From a virus: a stretch of 64,000 nt of DNA. Each line of letters starts with the position of its first letter. Position 1 is the first letter of the stretch. A program made the position numbers and the translations under genes. Below are positions 25,555 through 34,421 of the stretch, piece after piece. The notes beneath the pieces were generated by a model that did no database searches, was not told where the DNA came from, and worked only from the letters and a program-made list of their open reading frames with translations. The stretch is taken from the IMG/VR virus record IMGVR_UViG_3300035183_000733, positions 214,496 to 278,495 of that record; one strand, given 5' to 3'.

Positions 25555-25999
25555 AGAACTTGTCGAACGACAATATCTTGCGCTTCTTCTTCTTCTTTGT
25601 CGGTGCAACACTTGGAACGTCACCAGAACCAGTCACGCCTCGAGATGCAAGAACCGGAGCACCCATTCCATTTACTGAATCAACAGTACCGAATCCGGAA
25701 TCTGGTCCAGGACCTCCGCCTTCTCCGTCTTCGCTAACTTCGTGTTTAACTTCGTCGTACTTATTCACGTATCCCTCTTTAACTGGGAACCATCCCTCGT
25801 TCTTGAATTTCTCGAACATTTCGGATTCTGTGACAGCGAGTTCACCGGTCTCCTCGTCGTAGTGCGCGAGGCCTATCGGTTTGTCAAGCTTGAAATACTT
25901 GCCTTCGTCAAGATGTCCAAATTCCCGTATAACTACGGTCTTCTCGTCGAGTTCGGCCGGAAGCTGTGCGAGTAAATCTCTTAGGTCTTTTATGCGCAT
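25544..25999 (-). CDS. Hypothetical protein (151 aa), Gly/Ser-rich C-terminus
   Basis: The first ~80 residues, MRIKDLRDLLAQLPAELDEK then FGHLDEGKYF, look like a small folded domain of the type seen in many phage and bacterial proteins that open with an 'LR.LL..LP' helix. The C-terminal half is low-complexity (GEGGGPGPDS) and ends in a lysine run and FDKFFTR. It overlaps the convergent methyltransferase gene by 11 bases and the upstream GT gene by 10. Confidence 0.6.
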   Translation of the reverse strand: MRIKDLRDLLAQLPAELDEKTVVIREFGHLDEGKYFKLDKPIGLAHYDEETGELAVTESEMFEKFKNEGWFPVKEGYVNKYDEVKHEVSEDGEGGGPGPDSGFGTVDSVNGMGAPVLASRGVTGSGDVPSVAPTKKKKKRKILSFDKFFTR

Positions 26000-26772
26000 T
26001 GGTCCTGTATGTTGAATTTATTGTCCACTCTCTTGACGTCGTACATCCTTCTCTCCTTGCCGGCGAACAGGCACTTCTGCCCGTACTGCCAGTTCTCGTA
26101 GTGCTGGGCTATCTCCTCAATCCTGTCCTTGAAATTAACAGAAGCGGACGAGTTTATCAGCTTTGCACGTATATCCTTGCGAACATACGAGAAGTGGTGC
26201 ATCTGTATCTCATTTCGCTCAAACAGCTTGATGTTGCCTGGCAGCATCCTTCTTGTAGGATCTGCAGCAACCGGCCACCGCGAACTCATCGAGAATACAC
26301 GACCGTCTATTTTATATATCAGCGGGACGTAATATTCTTCGGGCGGATCCACTATGAACTCTCCGGACCGGTAGTACGTGAGCATCTTGCACGCGCTCGA
26401 TTGGAACCCGCCTGCCTCGACCATCTGCCTGGCGAACATGAGCTCGTCCTTATCGTACAGCTCGTCCACGTCCATCGTCATGAAGTGTGTGCACCCGACT
26501 GACTTGGCGAGGTCGAGCCCCCAGTTGCGCTTGGCCAGTTCGTTAACGTGACCCCCATTAACCTTAGGAACGTACCGAGCCATCTCATCTATCTTGCCAG
26601 ACATCCTCAGTCTGCGCACTTCCGCCTCTACATCCGCGTTTATGAAATTGCCGAGGTTCGAGGTTGTCTGGTATATTACACAGATATAATCGGCAACCGG
26701 ACGAACACTGTCGATCGACGATTCGAGTAGTTCGATACCGTCAAAAACGTTGTATGCCACTCCTAAACGCAT
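25990..26772 (-). CDS. Glycosyltransferase family 2/92-like
   Basis: A 260-residue protein opening RLGVAYNVFDGIELLESSID, with CTHFMTMDVDELYDKDE giving the D-x-D metal motif and a later SSRWPVAADPTRRMLPGNIK. The pattern matches GT-A enzymes of the GT2/GT92 group found in surface-glycan clusters. It lies immediately downstream of the homing endonuclease remnant in the leftward half of the island. Confidence 0.75.
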   Translation of the reverse strand: MRLGVAYNVFDGIELLESSIDSVRPVADYICVIYQTTSNLGNFINADVEAEVRRLRMSGKIDEMARYVPKVNGGHVNELAKRNWGLDLAKSVGCTHFMTMDVDELYDKDELMFARQMVEAGGFQSSACKMLTYYRSGEFIVDPPEEYYVPLIYKIDGRVFSMSSRWPVAADPTRRMLPGNIKLFERNEIQMHHFSYVRKDIRAKLINSSASVNFKDRIEEIAQHYENWQYGQKCLFAGKERRMYDVKRVDNKFNIQDQCA

Positions 26773-26782
26773 AATTTAAAAG

Positions 26783-27073
26783 TCATACCATTTTTAGATT
26801 TACCGGAAACACACAATTTTTTATAGTATTTTTATGTAAACCACTGTGCTTAACAGCAAGATTTAAACTATCGAAGTGAATTATTTGGTCATCTTCGGTA
26901 CGCATGTCAATCGGCATTAAATTTTTCTTAGTTTTTCGTATCTTATCTCTGGTATCTTTATTATGAGTTTTTCCATAAAATGGATTGGCTTTACCAAATT
27001 TTTTAATACCGAACATTGGATTGTTGGTACCCGACATCGATTCTGATATTTTAGTTTTTGTTTCATCTGACAT
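26783..27073 (-). pseudogene. C-terminal part of GIY-YIG homing endonuclease (NUMOD3/NUMOD1)
   Basis: The frame reads MSDETKTKISESMSGTNNPM, GKANPFYGKTHNKDTRDKIR and then LNLAVKHSGLHKNTIKNCVF, i.e. NUMOD3 repeats followed by a NUMOD1-like DNA-binding helix. It is separated from the nuclease part at 27115-27621 by a one-base shift in an A5 run (27134-27138); adding one base would join the two frames. The sequence is more AT-rich than the flanking glycosyltransferases, a sign of mobile origin. Confidence 0.75.
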
Positions 27074-27080
27074 AACCCAA

Positions 27081-27222
27081 CCTTTATTAGCATCACTAAT
27101 TATCTTCTTAGTTTCTACAGAATGTTGTTTACCAAAAATGGATTAGCACTACCAATAAACCGACCTTTATTAGCATCACTAATTATCTTCTTAGTTTCTA
27201 CAGAATGTTGTTTACCAAAAAA
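27081..27222. repeat. About 58-bp direct repeat inside the homing endonuclease gene
   Basis: A block beginning CCTTTATTAGCATCACTAAT and ending GTTGTTTACCAAAA occurs at about 27081-27137 and again at about 27164-27220. It encodes one NUMOD3 repeat unit (HSVETKKIISDANKG). The copies are nearly identical, so the duplication is recent. Confidence 0.85.
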
Positions 27223-27621
27223 TCCGTTATCAGTACCAACGCATTTACCAGTTCTCGATTTACTAATTTTATTCTTTATCTCATCAGATAATATCGTACC
27301 ATACCTGCTGCCGGCTGTGGGGTTTATATTATATCCATATTCACATGCTCTCAGTATATCTATAAAAAATTGTTCGCGTTCAAGCAACTTATGTACATCT
27401 TCTATTTTTTCTATAATATCAAATACGAAGTCGATTTGTCCGTATTTGTTCCAAGCACGTTGTAGGTAGATATTATGGTGTAATCCCTTATTTAACTTAG
27501 CAAGATGTCCAGAACTTTTATGGTAGAATCGTTGATAATAGTTTATAGCAGAACCTACATAAAATTTAGAGGTAGTTAAATTTTTAATTATATAAACAGC
27601 TGCTCCCGTATATATTTCCAT
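27115..27621 (-). pseudogene. GIY-YIG homing endonuclease, nuclease part (gene frameshifted)
   Basis: AAVYIIKNLTTSKFYVGSAI is the GIY-YIG core (VYI...YVG), then RAWNKYGQIDFVFDIIEK and a catalytic-region LEREQFFIDILR. NUMOD3 repeats begin near residue 110 (DEIKNKISKSRTGK). The frame ends prematurely after ANPFLVNNIL because an A5 run at 27134-27138 is one base short. The intact gene would be about 26783-27621. It is free-standing between two glycosyltransferase genes and AT-rich. Confidence 0.85.
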
Positions 27622-27630
27622 ATCTTATAT

Positions 27631-28317
27631 CTACTTGGTACCGGTATTTCTGGCGAGATCGGACATTTTTTTATAAAACTCGAAACTTGTACTATCTACT
27701 TTATCTTTAAGCCAATTCAGTTCTTCATCATTTATTTTATACTGACATAGGTCCCATCTATGACCTATACCTCCAAATAAAGCACCTTCTTTATATCCCT
27801 TAATACCTATGGATATTGGCTTGTCCGGAATGAATGTCTTGCCAGTCAACTTCTTCCATATCTCTATGTCGGTGAACACGTAGTTATCATCAGGCCACCG
27901 CATCTTGGAGGCGCCAGCTGCAGACATGAGCGTGCTCATGGCCGAGGCCCTTGGTAAATGCGTGTACTTCAACCAGGCGCGCATACCGAGATGGTAGTAG
28001 ATTGTCTCACCTATGCCGTACACGAGCGGGCGACCTGCGTTAATCCAGTTGTTGTACATGGTCTCAATGTAATTGTGCGCATACCAGTCGTCGTCCTCTA
28101 TGAGCACGATGGCCTCGGTATTCGGGTTGGCCGCGAGGATGCGTTCACACCCAATGCGGTATCTCCAGGTAATATCCTTCTTGGCCGCGTCCTTAGGCGG
28201 ATCGTCAACGACTTCAACGTGGGTCGGCTTCAGCGTCTGAGCTTCGAGCAACCTGTGTGCATTGGATAGAAATTGCGGTCGGTCGCCGCGGGTCGGAATT
28301 AAAACCGAAATGTTCAT
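27631..28317 (-). CDS. Glycosyltransferase family 2
   Basis: NISVLIPTRGDRPQFLSNAH opens a GT-A fold; EAIVLIEDDDWYAHNYIETM supplies the D-D-D metal site. The end (FGGIGHRWDLCQYKINDEEL) is less conserved. It is 228 residues and overlaps the ATP-grasp gene by four bases, so the two are co-translated. It belongs to the leftward half of the glycan island. Confidence 0.82.
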   Translation of the reverse strand: MNISVLIPTRGDRPQFLSNAHRLLEAQTLKPTHVEVVDDPPKDAAKKDITWRYRIGCERILAANPNTEAIVLIEDDDWYAHNYIETMYNNWINAGRPLVYGIGETIYYHLGMRAWLKYTHLPRASAMSTLMSAAGASKMRWPDDNYVFTDIEIWKKLTGKTFIPDKPISIGIKGYKEGALFGGIGHRWDLCQYKINDEELNWLKDKVDSTSFEFYKKMSDLARNTGTK

Positions 28318-29450
28318 ATCTTCTTCTTTTTAGCGCGGTCCTTAATACTATTCAGCGTCTGGCCAAAGCTCTTCTCAACATCGAATTTAACGTTAGATGT
28401 CTTGCGACCGTCCTCCTTATAGGTCCAATCCATCCTTCTTCCCATCGATGCGGAGTGCGAAAACTTTACCTTGGACTTGCTCGCGCGTACAAGCTCGTCG
28501 CGCATCTGCTTTATCTTCTTCATAGTGACCTCGTCTGGTTTGCGGCCATAGAAGTCTTCAAATATCTCCAAGTATATCCTGACTATCTGGTCCTTGTTTA
28601 GACCCGGGCACGTGTTGGCTTCTATAATCCACACCTTGCCTTTCGAGTCGAGACCGAAGTCGAGACCCATAACCTGCAGCTTCAGTTTCTCACAGACAGT
28701 CGGCATGATGGACTCCATCTGCTTCCACACCTTATCGTCGAGGTCCGAGTTCTTTATCTCGACCCACTTATAGCTGCTACGACCGTCAAGTGTTCCCTTC
28801 TTACCAAATAGGTCCTTGCTCGGGAATATGTTGGCACTCTCCCTCAGACTCTTGGCCTTCTCATTTATCGGGATCCTTTCGGCGATGTACACCCTCTTGC
28901 CATTTACGGTTATCACCCTGAATTCCCTCTTCAGATCGAACTTCTCGCTGAACAAATCAAGTTTGAATTCTTCGTCCTCCGGTTTAAAACTGTCAAGTTC
29001 TTCCTTGGTTTTAAATACGGTGATGCCCTCTCCTTTGCTACCATCCTTGGGTTTGGCTATTATGGGGAACTTAAGCTTCGATACGTCCTCTTGCTTGAAC
29101 ACGGTATTCGGCACGAAGTCAAGACCATCCATCGCCTTGTGGAACTCTATCTTGTCGTTGGCGTACTTAAGGTTATCGGGGTGGTTGTATATGTTCTTCT
29201 TTTTGAAAACGCCGCTCTCTATCAGGTCGTATATCTCATCATGATTACCATAGTTGTAAACCGGCAGCTCGGAGTTTATGGAGTCTTTAAAAATACCTGG
29301 CGCCATCACGAGATCGAACAGATTCTCCGCCACACGTCGGACAAGGTGGTCGATGTGACTGAAAGAGAACCGATCCGAGTGCGGAATCAGGTATATTTTC
29401 CGCAAGTCTTTCGGGGTTGCATACTCCCCAAACTTCATCAACTTTTTCAT
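28314..29450 (-). CDS. ATP-grasp enzyme
   Basis: KLKFPIIAKPKDGSKGEGIT (near residue 127) is the ATP-grasp lysine/glycine-rich loop and GLDFGLDSKGKVWIIEANTC (near 263) the metal-binding E-x-N end. The N-terminal ~110 residues form a preATP-grasp domain; the C-terminal ~80 residues are basic. The family joins carboxylates to amines or thiols using ATP; the substrate is unknown. Being coupled to a GT2 gene suggests it modifies a sugar or peptide of the glycan. Confidence 0.78.
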   Translation of the reverse strand: MKKLMKFGEYATPKDLRKIYLIPHSDRFSFSHIDHLVRRVAENLFDLVMAPGIFKDSINSELPVYNYGNHDEIYDLIESGVFKKKNIYNHPDNLKYANDKIEFHKAMDGLDFVPNTVFKQEDVSKLKFPIIAKPKDGSKGEGITVFKTKEELDSFKPEDEEFKLDLFSEKFDLKREFRVITVNGKRVYIAERIPINEKAKSLRESANIFPSKDLFGKKGTLDGRSSYKWVEIKNSDLDDKVWKQMESIMPTVCEKLKLQVMGLDFGLDSKGKVWIIEANTCPGLNKDQIVRIYLEIFEDFYGRKPDEVTMKKIKQMRDELVRASKSKVKFSHSASMGRRMDWTYKEDGRKTSNVKFDVEKSFGQTLNSIKDRAKKKKI

Positions 29451-29485
29451 TAACGAACTCTTGTTTTCTTATATATCAAAGAGAA

Positions 29486-29511
29486 AAGCCCGACCTGCTA
29501 AGATCGGGCTT
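29486..29511 (-). terminator. Rho-independent terminator
   Basis: AAGCCCGA pairs with TCGGGCTT around a small interior pair and loop; read leftward the stem is followed by a U-rich stretch. It lies between the small gene at 29531-29773 and the ATP-grasp gene. Confidence 0.75.
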
Positions 29512-29530
29512 GTTTCTTGAAAGCCGGCGC

Positions 29531-29773
29531 TTAAGCCTTAGCTTCTGCCACAGGAGCTGTTTCTGCTGTCGCAGGAGTTGCTGTGGCCTCAGGCTTCTGC
29601 TCTACAGCGAACACTGATACCGCTTTGTCGAGGAGAGCTGCATCCTTGAGGGTGTATACTCCTTTAGACTGTGCGAAGTGAACGCCTTGGATAAGAAGAC
29701 CAAGTGCTTGCTGTGGCGTCAGATTCTCAGGAACCTGGTTGTTTGCCGCCGGTTGTTGAACGTTGTTTTCCAT
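29531..29773 (-). CDS. Small Ala/Gln/Pro-rich protein (80 aa)
   Basis: N-terminal MENNVQQPAANNQVPENLTP is disordered, the middle LTPQQALGLLIQGVHFAQSK and GVYTLKDAALLDKAVSVF form two helices, and the tail is alanine/proline-rich. Followed by a strong terminator, so it is probably a monocistronic, abundant product. Function unknown; small helical proteins of this kind occur in virions. Confidence 0.6.
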   Translation of the reverse strand: MENNVQQPAANNQVPENLTPQQALGLLIQGVHFAQSKGVYTLKDAALLDKAVSVFAVEQKPEATATPATAETAPVAEAKA

Positions 29774-29900
29774 GGAAACGTTTGGTTTAAGTTACTATTG
29801 GATCATTATATGCAGGCAGAACTTAGATGTTTCATCGACGGCGGCACGTTTTTCGTTAAGCACCGCCACCGTAAGGGTCATACAAATTATGGAATAATTT

Positions 29901-32444
29901 TTACGAACATTTCGAACTTCCACACGAAGTACAGGTCAAACACCCCTCCTGGAATATTACAGACTCGGACCCGCAGTCCTTGCACTTCTTATCGGTCGCC
30001 CGAGTGCCGTCCGGGATGTACTTCTTGATCATCCTCTGGATGCCACCCTTCCACGTGGTTATCACCTCGTCATCGAGATTCAATGAAGTGATAAGATCTA
30101 CCACATAAGGCAGGGGCATTCCATGCCTCAGAATTCCTGACAGCATCTTGGCGTAATTCCAGTAATGCGGGTCGAAAGACTTGTTCAACCACTCAACCAC
30201 AACTTCCTCACCCTTGTCCACGTAGATGAAGTCGTACTTTGATCCACTGTCGGTTTTGGTTTTGCGTATACGGCCAGTATCGATCTTTCCGGGCACCTTT
30301 ATGTGCTCGGCCTTACCTGTGAACACTTCATAAGGTCTGCCATCAAACAGCCCAACAAAACCTATCCACTGTTCGCCCTTGTTCATGAACCTGTGAATGT
30401 CGCACTCGAGAGTCTTCGGACGGCGAGGCGCATTATTGTCCTTGGCCTTAGGCTTGTCCTCCTCCTTCTCCTTCTTCTCCACAAGAACTCCGGAACGTGA
30501 CCCGTCCCTGTATATGGTGCAACCCTTGCAGCCGGCCTTCCAAGCCGCGACGTAAACCTCGTTTACGAGTTCCTCCGTCACGTGATTGGGCAGGTTAACC
30601 GTAACCGATATTGAGTGGTCAATCCATTTCTGTATCGCACCCTGCATGTTAACCTTCTCCACCCAGTCAACATCATTAGCCATGGCCTTGTAGTAAGGTG
30701 ACTTCTCAATTACTTTATTGAGCTCCTCGGTAGACATGTGAGCAACCGCATCTGGATCGTATCCGTTGACAATCATCCAGGTTTTGAAGTGGTGGTGGAA
30801 CACGTTATACTCCTCCCAGCTATCTCCGACCTCATCAACGAAATCGACCCTCGCGCTCTTGTCGTTAGGGTTGATCTTCTTACGACGCATGTACGCAGCC
30901 ATGAACGCGCACTCTACACCTGACGTTGTCTGCGTCATCAAAGACACAGTGCCGGTAGGAGCTATGGTCAACAGAGCGATATTTCTACGACCGTACTTGG
31001 CGAGCAATTCGCGCAACTCCGGGTCTGCTTCCTTGAGCCTGTTCAAGAACGGATTGTTGACCTCGAGCTTCTCATCATAAATAGGAAACGCGCCGCGTTC
31101 CTTCGCCATAATTGCCGAACTCTTGTATGCGGATATGGCGAGTGCCTTGTGCACAGACTCGGCAAATGCAGTTGCCTCCTTTGTACCATAACGAAGTCCA
31201 AGCGCTGCAAGCATATCACCCTCGGCCGTAACACCAGTTCCAGTCCTGCGACCATTAGCGCACTTCTGACGAATCTCCTCCCACATAGAAAGCTCGTTGA
31301 ACTTAATCTCTGCGCTCTCTGGATCAGATTTGATTTTGGTTATAATATCATCAATCTTCTCGAGCTCAAGCTCGACAATATTGTCCATCATCCTCTGCGC
31401 TATGCGAACGTGCTTGTCGAACAACTCAAAATCGAAGTAAGCATCCGGAGTGAACGGATTACGAACATACGCATAAAGATTCAAAGCAAGTAATCGGCAA
31501 GAATCGCCAGAACATAATGGCAACTCACCACACGGGTTAGTAGATACGGTCCTGAACCCGAATGCAGAATAGCAATCGGCCGGAGATTCCTTAATGATCT
31601 TATCCCAGAACAAAACGCCCGGCTCCGCAGACTTCCACGCATTATGAATGATCTTCTTCCATAATGCAGCGGCGTCGATCTCCTTGTGAATGCGCCCATC
31701 GCCGTATATCGGCCACTGCTGCTTGTACATCCGGCCCGCAAGTACGGCATCCATGAAATCATCGTGGATCTTCACAGAAACGTTAGCTCCGGTGACCTTC
31801 GTGCTATCCATCTTAGCATCGATGAAAGCCTCGGACTCCGGGTGCCGGATAGAAACGGACAACATAAGTGCCCCACGACGCCCATCCTGCGCGACCTCTC
31901 GGGTTGTGTTCGAATAGCGCTGCATGAATGGAACTATACCAGTGGACGTGATTGCTGCATTATTGACGGCAGTGCCCGCTGGCCTAATGTCGGACAAGTC
32001 CGTGCCCACGCCACAACGCCTCTTCTGTAGCTGTGCAATGCGCTCGTCTATCCTCATGATGCCACCGTAAGAATCACCCATTCCGTCTGGGTTACCAACC
32101 ACGAAACAGTTGGACAAAGAAATCTTCTGCAGGTTGTTGCCGATACCTGCCATCGGGCTGCCTTGAGGTATTATGTACCTGAACCTATCGAGTAGAGAAA
32201 AGAACTCTTCCTCACTCACAGGGTTCGGGAACTTGGCCTCGACCCTGGCGATCTCCGACGCAATCCTACGGTGCATGTCCTCCGGGGTCAGCTCGTAGAT
32301 GTTGCCATCGGAATCCTTCAATGCGTACTTGTTAATCCAAACACTCGCCGCCAACTCGTCGCCACCGAAGTAGCTTTTTGCCTTCTCGAGCACCTCAGCG
32401 TAGCTGTAGGATTTTTTCTCTGTTTTAGTTTCGATTACTTCCAT
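29901..32444 (-). CDS. nrdJ: Class II (adenosylcobalamin-dependent) ribonucleotide reductase
   Basis: An 847-residue reductase: ISLSNCFVVGNPDGMGDSYG gives the first active-site Cys, VSTNPCGELPLCSG the N-x-C-x-E radical centre, and GCKGCTIYRDGSRSGVL the NrdJ-specific loop. The C-terminal zinc ribbon has two C-x2-C pairs (CKDCG, CTSCGS) plus the terminal KCS likely to shuttle electrons. It converts ribonucleotides to deoxyribonucleotides under any oxygen level, using B12. No radical-activase or NrdB partner is needed. No cobalamin riboswitch fits the 54-base upstream gap. Confidence 0.95.
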   Translation of the reverse strand: MEVIETKTEKKSYSYAEVLEKAKSYFGGDELAASVWINKYALKDSDGNIYELTPEDMHRRIASEIARVEAKFPNPVSEEEFFSLLDRFRYIIPQGSPMAGIGNNLQKISLSNCFVVGNPDGMGDSYGGIMRIDERIAQLQKRRCGVGTDLSDIRPAGTAVNNAAITSTGIVPFMQRYSNTTREVAQDGRRGALMLSVSIRHPESEAFIDAKMDSTKVTGANVSVKIHDDFMDAVLAGRMYKQQWPIYGDGRIHKEIDAAALWKKIIHNAWKSAEPGVLFWDKIIKESPADCYSAFGFRTVSTNPCGELPLCSGDSCRLLALNLYAYVRNPFTPDAYFDFELFDKHVRIAQRMMDNIVELELEKIDDIITKIKSDPESAEIKFNELSMWEEIRQKCANGRRTGTGVTAEGDMLAALGLRYGTKEATAFAESVHKALAISAYKSSAIMAKERGAFPIYDEKLEVNNPFLNRLKEADPELRELLAKYGRRNIALLTIAPTGTVSLMTQTTSGVECAFMAAYMRRKKINPNDKSARVDFVDEVGDSWEEYNVFHHHFKTWMIVNGYDPDAVAHMSTEELNKVIEKSPYYKAMANDVDWVEKVNMQGAIQKWIDHSISVTVNLPNHVTEELVNEVYVAAWKAGCKGCTIYRDGSRSGVLVEKKEKEEDKPKAKDNNAPRRPKTLECDIHRFMNKGEQWIGFVGLFDGRPYEVFTGKAEHIKVPGKIDTGRIRKTKTDSGSKYDFIYVDKGEEVVVEWLNKSFDPHYWNYAKMLSGILRHGMPLPYVVDLITSLNLDDEVITTWKGGIQRMIKKYIPDGTRATDKKCKDCGSESVIFQEGCLTCTSCGSSKCS

Positions 32445-32498
32445 CTCTCTTCTGAAAAATTGTTTGTTTTTTTTTATAGAACAATCCCCGAAAAAGTC

Positions 32499-34421
32499 TC
32501 ACTTTCTTTCGGGCAGCTCTGTATATATTTCCGCATCTTTTAAGATTTCCAAAACACCCGCAACTACCTCATTTGGAGTCACAAAGGCTGATTTATCTAA
32601 GGCAACATCGCGCCACCATCTGAACTGGTCCGGGCGCAAATATTCTCTTGATTTTAAGAGGTTTAGGTGGATGGAATGTCCAAAAATTTTTGGGTCCGAC
32701 TTCGAAAAAATAACCACACCTTTTTTGTTGTGGTACGCTGCAAAATGAGGGAAGAACGAGTCCACCGACACGAACGTATCGCATGCGTTGAGGATCTTTA
32801 GGAGTTTATCGGGCGCCGCGTTCAGTATGACTTCGTCGCATCCGACCAACTTCTCGCCAGCAACACCTACCTGTATGGTGTAAGCGCCGAGTGCGCGAAG
32901 CATGCCAACCACCTCCGGCCAGTCCTGGTAATTCTTGGCGTTTTCCATCCCCGGCAACTTAGCAGCCCATGGGGCTATCACTATGACTTTACCATCGAGT
33001 GAGCCCTTCTCGAAATCCGATACATCAGGAGTCAACTCTAACTTTGGTTCATTGCTCGGGATAGTATCAACGCTGGATGTCATCCCAGCGAACTTGATAG
33101 CGAGGTCGAACCTCCTCTCTGCGGTAACTGTCACCTTCGCTATTGTATCGACGAGTTCGTCAGGGCCGCCAAATAACTCGTTGACGCACCTGACAACACC
33201 CGGCCAGTCGCGCTCGAAGTAGTCGTGAAACATTATCACGGCGCCGTCCTTCAGCTTGGGCAGGTAGTTCTTTACATCGTTCATGACCGACTCGTAATCG
33301 TGCATGCTATCTATGAATATGAAGTCGAACTCGTCGTTCTTCAGCAACTGGTGCACGTTCTGCGACATACCAATGAGCGGTGTGACGTTGTTGAGATGCG
33401 CGGTGTTCCTTGCGAAATCAACGTAGGTGGTGAGCGACTGCATCTGAGTCTGTCCGCCGTTGTCCGCCTTGAACGTGTCTATGCACACGATGCTCGTCGC
33501 CTTCGGCGCCATAAAACAAGCGCTCTTGCCCTTGTACGAGCCTATCTCTATACATCTGCGGCCCTCGGCGTTTTTTGCGAGGAACTCGCCCTCCGCCCTG
33601 GAGAGCCATCCCTCGACATTCATTGGATCTTGTAAATTCATCTTCCGTTGTATTCTTAATTTAGCGGCATGCGAGTCCTCTGCCGTATAGTACGAGCCCG
33701 TGCTCTTCCATGTGTAGATTATGCTCGGCTTCTTTGCGTGTACGTGTTTGACCCGATACTTCGCGGCAACGCGCAACCAGTACTCCCAGTCCTCCATCGG
33801 GACGGCATCCTCGGAGAACTGACCGACGTCTATACACTCCCTCTTCATGACCACGGTTGATATGAAGATATAATTGCCCTGCTTGAGCAACTCATAATCG
33901 AACTCCTCCGGATTCGGTATGCCGAATATCTGCAAAGGCTCGCCCTTCTCGTTCTCGCACTCGACGTTCGAATACACCATATCATACCCGTCATCAATGG
34001 CCTGCAAGCTACGGGCCAGGTGCCATGGGAACCACATGTCGTCGCTATCACAAAATGCCACGTGAGTGAAAGCTTCCGGCGTGTTGTCCAAACTCCTTAT
34101 GTACTCGAGTGCAACATTTCGTGCAGCGGCCGGTCCGCGGCCGCTGCCATTAAGGATTACGAGCCTCCGAGTGTGCTCTTGCACGATACTCTCGAGAAGT
34201 TCCCGGCTCCCGTCGGTGGCTCCGTCGTCGATGGCGAGAAGTATAATCTCGTTCGGACCGCGCATCTCGGTGGGGTTCAATGCCACGGCGGCGGACCTGA
34301 GAATTAGGCTGTTGCCATCCGCGTCTTTGGTATTCTTGAACGGCATGACTATTGCAATGCGTCCGGCAAAATACGGCGGATCTGGCTTGTCGCATCTCTG
34401 GCTCTCAATATCATTTATCAT
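32499..34421 (-). CDS. Three-domain enzyme: GT2, class I methyltransferase, GT9-like
   Basis: Residues ~20-250 are a GT2 domain (AIVMPFKNTKDADGNSLILR, then AFCDSDDMWFPWHL as the D-x-D region, and PMEDWEYWLRVA). Residues ~275-450 are a Methyltransf_24-type domain (RRCIEIGSYKGKSACFMAP; FDFIFIDSMHDYESVM). Residues ~475-640 resemble a GT9/heptosyltransferase half (VIVIAPWAAKLPGMENAK; CDTFVSVDSFFPHFAAYH). One polypeptide would add a sugar, methylate it and possibly extend it. It overlaps the next upstream gene by four bases. Confidence 0.8.
   Translation of the reverse strand: MINDIESQRCDKPDPPYFAGRIAIVMPFKNTKDADGNSLILRSAAVALNPTEMRGPNEIILLAIDDGATDGSRELLESIVQEHTRRLVILNGSGRGPAAARNVALEYIRSLDNTPEAFTHVAFCDSDDMWFPWHLARSLQAIDDGYDMVYSNVECENEKGEPLQIFGIPNPEEFDYELLKQGNYIFISTVVMKRECIDVGQFSEDAVPMEDWEYWLRVAAKYRVKHVHAKKPSIIYTWKSTGSYYTAEDSHAAKLRIQRKMNLQDPMNVEGWLSRAEGEFLAKNAEGRRCIEIGSYKGKSACFMAPKATSIVCIDTFKADNGGQTQMQSLTTYVDFARNTAHLNNVTPLIGMSQNVHQLLKNDEFDFIFIDSMHDYESVMNDVKNYLPKLKDGAVIMFHDYFERDWPGVVRCVNELFGGPDELVDTIAKVTVTAERRFDLAIKFAGMTSSVDTIPSNEPKLELTPDVSDFEKGSLDGKVIVIAPWAAKLPGMENAKNYQDWPEVVGMLRALGAYTIQVGVAGEKLVGCDEVILNAAPDKLLKILNACDTFVSVDSFFPHFAAYHNKKGVVIFSKSDPKIFGHSIHLNLLKSREYLRPDQFRWWRDVALDKSAFVTPNEVVAGVLEILKDAEIYTELPERK

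Noticed and set aside
29774-29900. GC-rich inverted segments downstream of the RNR gene, considered as a terminator
   Set aside because: Arms GGCGG/CCGCC pair over few bases and the rest is mismatched; no U-run after the stem.
32445-32498. Possible cobalamin riboswitch upstream of nrdJ
   Set aside because: The gap is only 54 bases and shows no B12-box-like sequence; too short for the riboswitch.
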